This document shows positions 1-7,232 of a stretch of DNA of 61,216 nt, piece by piece; the stretch's first letter is position 1, and each line of letters opens with the position of its first letter. The notes under the pieces are model-generated. The model worked only from the letters and a program-made list of their open reading frames with translations. It had not been told where the DNA came from and ran no database searches. A program made the position numbers and the translations under genes. The DNA is from BTRG01 sp036986275 (GTDB lineage Bacteria; Pseudomonadota; Gammaproteobacteria; Acidiferrobacterales; SZUA-150), in NCBI GenBank assembly GCA_036986275.1, contig BTRG01000006.1, positions 1 to 61,216 on the forward strand. Direction: 5' to 3'.

Positions 1-345
1 ATGCGCATGTGCGGCGAGGCATCTACCCAGAGGATTGGGCCTGCGAAACGGATGTAACAATAGATGCCGGGGAATGACCCGATCGATGCGGTTCGCAAGC
101 TCACCGCATCCTACGTGAACTGACTATTTTAGATGGTTTTTATTAATCGCATTCGGGCTACCATAAAGAGTAGACCTGATCGCGATAATCTTGCAATGGC
201 TTGCCACCCATAAAATCTGGTTAACTTCTTCGACGAGGACGGCAGAATTCAGCAGATTTCGCTGCGATCAGGACGAAAAACAGCGCGCGCAGCTATTCTA
301 CGCCTGCGCACTATTATCAAAGGGCATCCTGGTGCTCGGTATTAA
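1..345. other. Left edge, no supported gene
   Basis: I see no convincing gene here. The plus strand has only very short open frames. The longest runs from about 208 to the TAA near 343 and gives about 44 basic residues (for example RSGRKTARAAILRLRTIIKG) with no start codon. This could be the decayed 3' end of a gene, but codon sense is poor and I do not recognise it. The end of the convergent methyltransferase gene lies immediately to the right. Confidence 0.4.
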
Positions 346-1113
346 TTAGGAAGCGCTTACCGCCTTGTGGGACCCGACCACACCACCCAATAATGACTTG
401 CTCGAGACAGCGGTAAATCCCAGGTCATAAAGGAGCTGGGTCATCTCTTCCGGGGAATAGAACATTCTCAGTGCATCGACAAAGTACTTTTTACAGCCCA
501 GGGCATACTTGTTGCTTTTGAATGCCCAGGCAACAACGGACACACAAGCCGTCAGGTAGGCAAAATAGGCCTTCTCCACCAGTCTGTTGCTGGGGCGCAG
601 CATATCACTATGATAGAAATGGCCACCCGGTTTCAATACGCGTTTAATTTCCTTGATGACTGGAATGAGTTTCAGGTGCCGGGAGGCAAACTGTATTGTG
701 ACGACATCGAAATAATTGTCGGGAAAAGGCAATGTATGCACGTCTGTAATAGTGCTGTCAATATGAAAACCCCTGGCGTTCGCCTGCTCCTGCCCAACGC
801 GTTGCATTTCTTCGCTCCTGTCCACGGCATGGACTTTCAGGCTTGGTTGCTTTTGCAGCAGCGCGATGCCGACGGCGTTGGTGCCCGCACAAACATCCAG
901 CACTCTCTGTTCGGGCTTGACCTCGATAGTGGAAATGAAGCTATTTCTGAACCAGTCGATCAGGCCAAGACTGGCAACACGATTCACGCGGTCATAATAA
1001 TTTGCGACATCGGCAAATACGTTATTAATTTCATTTGACCAGATGTTTGCGAAAGCCTGCTCACGGACTGACTCCCGCCCCCCAAATTTATTTATTTTTT
1101 CTGCATATGACAT
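346..1113 (-). CDS. UbiE/COQ5-like SAM-dependent methyltransferase
   Basis: Class I S-adenosylmethionine-dependent methyltransferase of 255 residues. Motif I is VLDVCAGTNAVG at about residue 71, the acidic residue that ends strand 2 is in VHAVDRSEEM, and the post-I motifs FPDNYFDVVT and EIKRVLKPGG follow. The N-terminal ANYYDRVNRVASLG resembles the start of UbiE/MenG quinone methyltransferases, but the body diverges, so this is probably a paralogue rather than UbiE itself. The substrate is unknown. It sits downstream of the cytochrome/NrfD/FeS genes on the same strand across about 120 bp and could be co-transcribed with them; a role in quinone or heme-related chemistry would fit but is inference. 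The ATG at 1113 is the first plausible start. Confidence 0.75.
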   Translation of the reverse strand: MSYAEKINKFGGRESVREQAFANIWSNEINNVFADVANYYDRVNRVASLGLIDWFRNSFISTIEVKPEQRVLDVCAGTNAVGIALLQKQPSLKVHAVDRSEEMQRVGQEQANARGFHIDSTITDVHTLPFPDNYFDVVTIQFASRHLKLIPVIKEIKRVLKPGGHFYHSDMLRPSNRLVEKAYFAYLTACVSVVAWAFKSNKYALGCKKYFVDALRMFYSPEEMTQLLYDLGFTAVSSKSLLGGVVGSHKAVSAS

Positions 1114-1234
1114 CAGCTACACCTTTGCTTATTTCTCAGTATTAATTTCCCGGGCACGAAAATTACTCATTAAAAAAACTAAAATCAACCAAATATTCCC
1201 AATGTATATTCGTTAATGTTATCAGCTCTATTAA

Positions 1235-2089
1235 TCAATGGCTCGCTTGCGGTGAACCTTTAGCGCCATGATCGCTTTTGCCTTTTTGATGATGGCGTTC
1301 GTGATCAGCATTTTCCAGGCCCTTGGGCAGTATCGGAGCCGGTTCGGGTTTGAGTTTGGCGAAGCCCGAATTTCGTTTACCCTGCTGAACATCGTGAGGA
1401 TTATGACATTCGGTACAGACAAACCAACGCTTTTTACCCGTGCTGGCCCACTCGCCGATGCGCTTGCCGTGTATCCCTTCGCGCCAGTCCCGATAGACAG
1501 GGCCATGGCACTTGCCGCACAGTTTTTGCGGCTGGTCGAAATCGATGGTGCCCCCGAAATTGTCGACAAACTTGTTGCGCTGGGTGGCATGGTGACAATC
1601 AAGGCACCAGATGGCCCCGCGCCCGTGCTGCAGATCGAGGGTGTCGGGTACGAGATCCAGGTGCATCATTGTAAGTTTGCGGGGTTTTTTGCTTTTAGAC
1701 GGCGGCGGAAAGGTGCCGTTGTGACAGGCGACTCCGCATAACGGTAACAACGACATTTTCGTGGAACGGGATTTGACCACCGCCTCACCATGGGAATAGT
1801 CCGCCTCGACGGGCATCTTGCCCATTGGTACCGTCCCGTCATAGGGATCACCCCACCACAACACGGCCCCCGTCTTCTTGGAGCACTTGACGTTGGGCAG
1901 ATCCGGGGTAATTTCGCGCTGAGTTACTTCAGAAGTGCCTTTACGGCTTTCAAAGCAGATAACTTCTTTGGCTTTCTCTTTAGCTTTCCCGGTGGTTTCC
2001 GCGGAGGTGGCTGGAGATTGGGCCACCACAAGCAGCGCCACGATCATTGGCAATACGAAGAAAACTGCACTTAACTTATGTTTTGACAT
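1235..2089 (-). CDS. Periplasmic tetraheme cytochrome c of an NrfD/FeS module
   Basis: Predicted exported multiheme c-type cytochrome, 284 residues from the start chosen here. An upstream in-frame ATG at 2173 would overlap the NrfD gene. The ATG at 2089 is preferred because it begins a normal signal peptide (MSKHKLSAVFFVLP, cleavage near SATA-type residues before AETTGK) and has GGTGAG upstream. Heme motifs are CGVACH at residues 118–123, which is CX3CH rather than CXXCH, then canonical CLDCH (162), CGKCH (191) and CTECH (225). The C-terminus is His/Lys-rich. It is the last gene of the FeS–NrfD–cytochrome set and probably passes electrons between the NrfD/FeS pair and a periplasmic partner. 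It is functionally comparable to DsrJ or NrfB but I cannot assign it to either family. Confidence 0.85.
   Translation of the reverse strand: MSKHKLSAVFFVLPMIVALLVVAQSPATSAETTGKAKEKAKEVICFESRKGTSEVTQREITPDLPNVKCSKKTGAVLWWGDPYDGTVPMGKMPVEADYSHGEAVVKSRSTKMSLLPLCGVACHNGTFPPPSKSKKPRKLTMMHLDLVPDTLDLQHGRGAIWCLDCHHATQRNKFVDNFGGTIDFDQPQKLCGKCHGPVYRDWREGIHGKRIGEWASTGKKRWFVCTECHNPHDVQQGKRNSGFAKLKPEPAPILPKGLENADHERHHQKGKSDHGAKGSPQASH
1721..1738 (-). other. Non-canonical CX3CH heme motif
   Basis: The codons read Cys-Gly-Val-Ala-Cys-His, which puts three residues between the cysteines instead of two. The following residues NGTFPPP and the nearby His-rich context look like a heme site rather than a chance match. 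Confidence 0.6.
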
Positions 2090-2144
2090 GATGTTTCTCT
2101 CACCTGAAATTCTTGACCGGCCTGAGGCCATCGACGTTTCCCGG

Positions 2145-3356
2145 TCACCCGTTTGCATATTTGACGTCTCCAAGAAGAATCCCTATTGCTCCCTTTAATA
2201 ATATGGTGAGCACGATGAAACCAATTGCCCAGTTCCCAAGACTATTGAATACCTCAAGAAGGCTTGGAGTGTATTGGGTGAACTCGCCTATCGGTGAGGG
2301 AATGGAGCCGGGGATCATTAAGCCCATGCCTTTTTCGATCCAGATACCGATGAAAGCCAGGACAACGGCGATTTGGAGTTTGCCGTAGTCTTTGCGGATA
2401 CGGGGGATCAGCAGCATGATGAAGGCGGCGATCATCATTATTAATGAACTCCAGAACCAGGGCACCAGGTTATTCAAGCCATTGTAACCAAACATAAGGT
2501 AGCTTAATCCGGCCGAGTGCTCGGTAGGATGATAGAGTTCCGTGACGATCTCTGACAGGGTCAGGAACAGGGCAATGCCCAGACACCACACCACGATCGT
2601 CGACAACATGTCGATGGCCTCATCCTTGATCCAGAGCTTGGTGTTGCTCCTGATCGTCAGAAAGACAAGGATGATCAGCGATGGGCCCGCGGCAAAAGCG
2701 GTAATGATAAAGCGGATAGGCATCATGCCGGTGTGCCACATAGGGCGGGCGGGCATGGTATTAATCAAAAACGCCGTGACCGTATGAATACTCAGGGCCC
2801 AGACGATAGCAATGTAGATAATGGACATGTAGAAGCCCTTATTCAGCTCCTGGCTGCCATACTTCTTATAGAGAAAGTAGAAACCCCCCACCACATTCAG
2901 TAGGAGATAAACACTCAGCACCAGCACGTCCCAGTCCAGCATGGAATTGGGCCAATTGAATATGCCGATATAGGGAATCATGTGCCATATCCGTTCCGGC
3001 CGGCCCATATGGTTCAACACGAACAATAGACACATCACGACCGCTGCGATGGCCAGCATCTCACTCAGTACCGCGACCTCGTGCAGGGCCTTGTGCTTGT
3101 AGACGTAGGCCGGAAAGACCACGGTCACGGCCCCGGCGGCAACACCTACCAGAAACACAAAGTTGGCCAGATACAATCCCCAGCTCACCTGATCGGTCAG
3201 ACCGGTGATGATCATGCCTTCTGACAGTTGCATGTAATTGCCGTATAACCAGAACAGGACAAAAACGCCAAGAAATGCCATCCAGCTATAGTATTTTGGA
3301 CCCCCTTTGGCAACGTAAACCGCATAGTCCGTAGTGAATTTAATCAGCTTTCTCAT
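2145..3356 (-). CDS. NrfD/PsrC/DsrP-type integral membrane quinone oxidoreductase subunit
   Basis: Polytopic membrane protein of 403 residues with about ten hydrophobic helices, for example WMAFLGVFVLFWLYGNYM near residue 26 and VSWGLYLANFVFLVGVAAGA near residue 58. The latter has the W-G-x-Y/W-x-A-x-F pattern common in NrfD/PsrC/DsrP proteins. These proteins exchange electrons between membrane quinone and an iron–sulfur partner on the periplasmic side. The gene starts 11 bp after the FeS gene ends and is followed 55 bp later by the cytochrome, so the three form one operon. The ten-helix length is closer to DsrP, HybB or Hmc-type proteins than to the eight-helix NrfD/PsrC group. No molybdenum or other catalytic subunit is adjacent, so the direction of electron flow is undetermined. 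Confidence 0.85.
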   Translation of the reverse strand: MRKLIKFTTDYAVYVAKGGPKYYSWMAFLGVFVLFWLYGNYMQLSEGMIITGLTDQVSWGLYLANFVFLVGVAAGAVTVVFPAYVYKHKALHEVAVLSEMLAIAAVVMCLLFVLNHMGRPERIWHMIPYIGIFNWPNSMLDWDVLVLSVYLLLNVVGGFYFLYKKYGSQELNKGFYMSIIYIAIVWALSIHTVTAFLINTMPARPMWHTGMMPIRFIITAFAAGPSLIILVFLTIRSNTKLWIKDEAIDMLSTIVVWCLGIALFLTLSEIVTELYHPTEHSAGLSYLMFGYNGLNNLVPWFWSSLIMMIAAFIMLLIPRIRKDYGKLQIAVVLAFIGIWIEKGMGLMIPGSIPSPIGEFTQYTPSLLEVFNSLGNWAIGFIVLTILLKGAIGILLGDVKYANG

Positions 3357-3367
3357 GGTACGGCGCC

Positions 3368-4456
3368 TCAGTCGATATAGTAAAAGAATTTGGGATAGGT
3401 ATTGGCTTCCGCTTTTAACCTGAACACTCGTTTCTTCGCCAATATCCTGCGCACCTCACTGTCAGGATCCAGCAGGTTGCCAAACTTCCGGGCACCCACC
3501 GGGCACACCTCAACACAGGCGGGATATCTGCCTTTTCGAACTCGCTGGATACAGAATGTACATTTCTCCGTCACCCCTTTATCGCGCGGCCGGTTGCCCA
3601 GGTAGTGGGTCTTGGGGTTCATCTCCTTTTTGGGGAGAGCGGGTTTACCCCAGTTGAACCTTCTGGCCCAATAGGGGCAGGCAGCGATACACATGCGGCA
3701 ACCGATGCACCAGTTATAATCAATGACCACGATGCCATCGGGTTCCCGGTAAGTAGCTCGGACCGGACACACCTTCACGCAGGGTGGTTTCTCACATTGC
3801 ATACAGGCAATCGGAAAATAGAAGGCATCTTCCTCCGGGACCTTCTCCGGTTCGTAATAATGCTCACCCTCCAGGACCACACCCGCGGCGCTGTAGGCGT
3901 TACCCCCCACCTGAATACCATAGTCACCCGGGTAGCCGTCATTCAATTTGTCGACCGTGAACTCGCCTTTCTCCATTTTGACCACCCGGATCCATTCAGT
4001 CTCCTGTTCGTCACTCCGTGACTGATTGTTCTCTTGAACACAGGCCTTGACGCAACGGCGGCAGCCGATACATTTCTGAATATTGAGCGCATAACCGAAA
4101 AGCACACCCTCCTGGGCAGGCGTGGAATCAACGGTAACATTCTTGCCATACTCGCCTGAATAACGACGTTCGAGGCGGGCCACGGCCTGCGCCTTCTCAT
4201 CGTCCGTCATCAGCCGGTAGTTACCCTGGAACCACTCCGCCCATTCCGTGTTTGCCTGGGCATCATCCGAATTCGTCATCAAGGCAGCGGTACCGACCAA
4301 AGAGGCGACACTTAGACCGCCCATTTGCTTGACAAAACCCCGGCGAGACGTCGAAACAGACTCAGGCCCCTTACATTCTTCCGACGATCCGGAGGCGCCA
4401 CAGGCACACGCCTGCTCGGTTGCAGAATTTTCTATGGGTGCTTTCTTATCGGTCAC
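3368..4456 (-). CDS. Tat-exported ferredoxin-like protein with four [4Fe-4S] clusters (DsrO/NrfC-like)
   Basis: Iron–sulfur electron carrier of 362 residues. A twin-arginine motif SRRGFVK at residues 37–43 precedes a hydrophobic stretch, so it is predicted to be exported folded to the periplasm. Four cysteine groups follow: CIGCRRCVKAC from residue 129, CMQCEKPPCVKVCP, CIGCRMCIAACP, and CTFC paired with CVEVCP. Sixteen cysteines match four cubane clusters, as in NrfC, PsrB or TtrB. The pre-Tat region contains Cys17, Cys19 and Cys28, which is unusual. It is the first gene of the module and would shuttle electrons between the NrfD-type protein and the cytochrome or an unseen catalytic subunit. 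The ATG at 4456 lies 123 bp from an FNR-like box. Confidence 0.88.
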   Translation of the reverse strand: MTDKKAPIENSATEQACACGASGSSEECKGPESVSTSRRGFVKQMGGLSVASLVGTAALMTNSDDAQANTEWAEWFQGNYRLMTDDEKAQAVARLERRYSGEYGKNVTVDSTPAQEGVLFGYALNIQKCIGCRRCVKACVQENNQSRSDEQETEWIRVVKMEKGEFTVDKLNDGYPGDYGIQVGGNAYSAAGVVLEGEHYYEPEKVPEEDAFYFPIACMQCEKPPCVKVCPVRATYREPDGIVVIDYNWCIGCRMCIAACPYWARRFNWGKPALPKKEMNPKTHYLGNRPRDKGVTEKCTFCIQRVRKGRYPACVEVCPVGARKFGNLLDPDSEVRRILAKKRVFRLKAEANTYPKFFYYID

Positions 4457-4579
4457 AGCAAATTCCTCTCATGGGCTATTTGTTAAATACACTAGATAAA
4501 TAGTGGGATCGTAATACCTCTAGTGACGATAACCTGTAAAAAATTTTTTGCAGTATATCCAACGCAGTTGGATAGAAAA

Positions 4580-4593
4580 TTGATGTCGATCAA
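4580..4593. promoter_or_regulatory. FNR/ANR/DNR-type binding site
   Basis: TTGAT-GTCG-ATCAA is a perfect match to the consensus TTGAT-N4-ATCAA of CRP/FNR-family regulators that respond to oxygen loss or nitric oxide. It lies between the divergent redox module (start 4456) and the small gene at 4775, so it could serve either or both. The match is read directly; which regulator binds it is inference. Confidence 0.65.
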
Positions 4594-4774
4594 TACTGAT
4601 CGTTTCCCGCGAATAAACAGATATTAACAGCTGACATTTCCTGGATGGATAATGATATAAAAAGATAATATTCACAAACCGGTATCCCGGGAATCAGTGC
4701 ACAAAATGAATCAAAAAACCAAAATATATTTCGGTCCTCCGCTGTCGATGCTCACGGAAAAGGAAAAAAATACC

Positions 4775-5047
4775 ATGGAGATCAGCGGGAAAATCAATCG
4801 AACCGCTGAACGATACCTGGAAATAATGCGGCACCACGGTATTGAACTGACCGAACCGGAGCGGAAGTGCCTAACGAAGATTTGTGATTTTGGGTTTATG
4901 GCGAGCTATGAAATCCGGGAGCTGGTGGACGAGGTCAGGGCCGCGGAATTCGAAGTCGAGGGACTAGATAGAGGTGCGCTGATTAATAAACTGGATTCAG
5001 CGAGCTATGCAGACCTGGTGGCCATCGTCGAAGAGCTGGGATTCTGA
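4775..5047 (+). CDS. Small conserved-looking protein of unknown function
   Basis: Not recognised. The frame opens at a GTG (4697), but the ATG at 4775 is preferred because AAGG with an A-rich spacer precedes it, giving 90 residues. The product is acidic and probably all-helical, with alternating charged and hydrophobic residues (TAERYLEIMRHHGIELTEPE, then YEIRELVDEVRAAEFEVEGL) and two cysteines near the middle (RKCLTKICDFG). It has no signal peptide or membrane helix, so it is likely cytoplasmic. It is transcribed divergently from the NrfD/FeS/cytochrome module across a shared region with an FNR-like box, which suggests a related regulatory or accessory role. Coding looks real from codon use and length, but the function is open. 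Confidence 0.6.
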   Translation: MEISGKINRTAERYLEIMRHHGIELTEPERKCLTKICDFGFMASYEIRELVDEVRAAEFEVEGLDRGALINKLDSASYADLVAIVEELGF

Positions 5048-5156
5048 CAGACCGCTGGAAACGGTTTAACGGGACGAAACTTATGTCCCTGTAGGCCAGG
5101 GGGCCAGGCCGTACTCATCTGAAACAAGTGGTCCAGATGCTGTCCGCGGCCCGCAT

Positions 5157-6029
5157 CTATGGCTTCAGAACTTCTTTTAAAACAGAACCCATTTCGGCGG
5201 GAGATTTTGTCGTTTTCACGCCGACAGCCTCCAGGGCGGCGAACTTCTCCGCGGCGGTGCCCTTGCCGCCAGCGATAATGGCGCCGGCATGGCCCATGCG
5301 CTTGCCCTTGGGCGCCGTGACCCCAGCGATATAGGCCACCACCGGTTTCGAAACGTGATGTTCGATATATTCCGCCGCTTCCTCTTCGGCGGCGCCACCA
5401 ATCTCACCCACCATGACTATGGCCTCGGTTCGGGGGTCCTGCTCGAAAAGCGCGAGACAATCGACAAAGGTGGTCCCGGGAATGGGGTCGCCGCCGATGC
5501 CGATGCAAGTGCTTTGGCCGAAGCCCAGATCCGTCGTCTGCTTGACGGCCTCATAAGTCAATGTACCGGAGCGTGATACAACGCCCACTTTGCCGGGCTT
5601 GTGAATCTCACCAGGCATAATACCGATCTTGCACTCACCAGGAGTGATAATGCCGGGACAGTTGGGACCGATGAGGCGCGCCCCGGCCTCCTTCACCACC
5701 AGTACCGCTTCCATCATGTCCAAGGTGGGAATGCCCTCGGTAATACAGACCACCAGGCCGATGCCGGCGTCCACCGCCTCCAGAATGGCGTCCTTGCAAA
5801 AGGGCGCTGGCACATAGATCACCGTGGCCTCGGCACCGGTTGCGTCCACCGCTTGTTGTACGGTGTCGAACACCGGCAGGCCGAGATGGGTGGTGCCGCC
5901 CTTGCCGGGCGTAATGCCGCCGACCATATTCGTGCCATAGGCGATGGCCTGCTCCGAATGGAAGCTGCCCTGCTTGCCGGTGAAGCCCTGGCAGATAACC
6001 TTGGTATCGCAATTGATCAACACGCTCAT
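5157..6029 (-). CDS. sucD: Succinyl-CoA ligase (ADP-forming) alpha subunit
   Basis: Alpha subunit of succinyl-CoA synthetase, which converts succinyl-CoA, ADP and phosphate to succinate, CoA and ATP. At 290 residues it has the usual length. The CoA-binding Rossmann part contains GFTGKQGSFHS near residue 16 and GGITPGKGG near residue 37. GPNCPGIITPGECKIGIMP follows, and KRMGHAGAI near residue 245 carries the catalytic phosphohistidine. Its ATG overlaps the sucC stop by 4 bp, a standard translationally coupled arrangement. It is the last gene of the suc operon. Confidence 0.97.
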   Translation of the reverse strand: MSVLINCDTKVICQGFTGKQGSFHSEQAIAYGTNMVGGITPGKGGTTHLGLPVFDTVQQAVDATGAEATVIYVPAPFCKDAILEAVDAGIGLVVCITEGIPTLDMMEAVLVVKEAGARLIGPNCPGIITPGECKIGIMPGEIHKPGKVGVVSRSGTLTYEAVKQTTDLGFGQSTCIGIGGDPIPGTTFVDCLALFEQDPRTEAIVMVGEIGGAAEEEAAEYIEHHVSKPVVAYIAGVTAPKGKRMGHAGAIIAGGKGTAAEKFAALEAVGVKTTKSPAEMGSVLKEVLKP

Positions 6030-7195
6030 GCGACCGTCCCCACCATGGAAACGATTTTCTCGGCCGCCTCGGTGAGGTCTTCGGCGGCCAGCAGCTTGAG
6101 GCCGCTTTGATTGAGAATCTCACGACCGCGATCGGCATTATTACCAATAAGTCGAACCACCACGGGCACCTTGATACCGACCTCTTCCACCGCGCCGACG
6201 ATACCCTCGGCGATCAGGTCGCAGCGGACGATGCCGCCAAAGATATTGACCAGTACACCCTTTACATTGGTATCGGATAAAATGATCTTGAACGCCTCGG
6301 CCACCCGGTCGCGGGTGGCGGTGCCACCCACATCCAGGAAATTAGCCGGTCTCCCACCATGTAATTTGATCAAATCCATGGTGGCCATGGCCAGGCCGGC
6401 GCCATTGACCATGCAGCCGATATCACCGTCCAGGGCAATATAACTTAAACCCCATTCCTTGGCCTCGACCTCGCGTTCGTCTTCCTGGCTGGGATCATGC
6501 AGCGCCGACAGATCCGGATGACGATACAGGGCGTTGTCGTCGATGTTGATCTTGGCATCCAGACACAGCAACTCACCCGCCTTGGTCACCACCAGGGGGT
6601 TGACCTCCAAAAGACTCAAATCCTTTTCCGTAAAAAGACGGACAAGACCTGCCAGTAACTTCGCAAACTGTCTGATCTGTTCTCCTTTGAGACCGAGGCC
6701 AAAGGCCAGCTGGCGGCACTGGTAAGGTTGCAGACCCACCAGGGGGTGAATACTGGTACGCAGGATTTTCTCCGGCGTCTCGGCGGCCACTTTCTCGATT
6801 TCGACGCCACCCTCTGTCGAGGCCATGATCACGACACGCCTCAGGGAGCGATCAATCACGGCGCCGAGATAGAGCTCTCTATCGATCTCGCAGGGCGCTT
6901 CGATCAATACCTGATGGACCGGCTGTCCCCTGGTATCGGTCTGGATTGTCACCAGGCGCGAACCCAGCATAGAGGTGATAAAATCGACCGCCTCTTTTTT
7001 ATCGCCGGTCAACCTGACGCCCCCGGCCTTGCCACGGCCGCCGGCGTGCACCTGGGCCTTGATGGCCCAGCGCTCGCCCCCAAGACGGTCAAATGCCGCT
7101 GTCGCCTCTTTGACGTCGTTGACCACTTCAAATTGCGGTACCGGCACACCGTATTCGGCGAACAAGGCCTTGGCTTGGTATTCGTGCAGATTCAT
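6026..7195 (-). CDS. sucC: Succinyl-CoA ligase (ADP-forming) beta subunit
   Basis: Beta subunit of succinyl-CoA synthetase, 389 residues, full length. It starts with the family-typical MNLHEYQAKALFAEYGVPVP. The ATP-grasp domain includes WAIKAQVHAGGRGKAGGV near residue 42, and the C-terminal CoA-ligase part has DGDIGCMVNGAGLAMATMD, LDVGGTAT and VNIFGGIVRCD. It overlaps sucD by 4 bp and lies 37 bp downstream of lpdA. With the upstream genes it completes 2-oxoglutarate to succinate. Confidence 0.97.
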   Translation of the reverse strand: MNLHEYQAKALFAEYGVPVPQFEVVNDVKEATAAFDRLGGERWAIKAQVHAGGRGKAGGVRLTGDKKEAVDFITSMLGSRLVTIQTDTRGQPVHQVLIEAPCEIDRELYLGAVIDRSLRRVVIMASTEGGVEIEKVAAETPEKILRTSIHPLVGLQPYQCRQLAFGLGLKGEQIRQFAKLLAGLVRLFTEKDLSLLEVNPLVVTKAGELLCLDAKINIDDNALYRHPDLSALHDPSQEDEREVEAKEWGLSYIALDGDIGCMVNGAGLAMATMDLIKLHGGRPANFLDVGGTATRDRVAEAFKIILSDTNVKGVLVNIFGGIVRCDLIAEGIVGAVEEVGIKVPVVVRLIGNNADRGREILNQSGLKLLAAEDLTEAAEKIVSMVGTVA

Positions 7196-7232
7196 AGCAG
7201 TTGGGAGCCTGAAGTCTGGTATCCCGGGAAAA

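Noticed and set aside
2090..2173. Upstream ATG for the cytochrome gene
   Set aside because: It would put a polar, unlikely extension before a good signal peptide, overlap the NrfD gene, and lacks the ribosome site seen before 2089.
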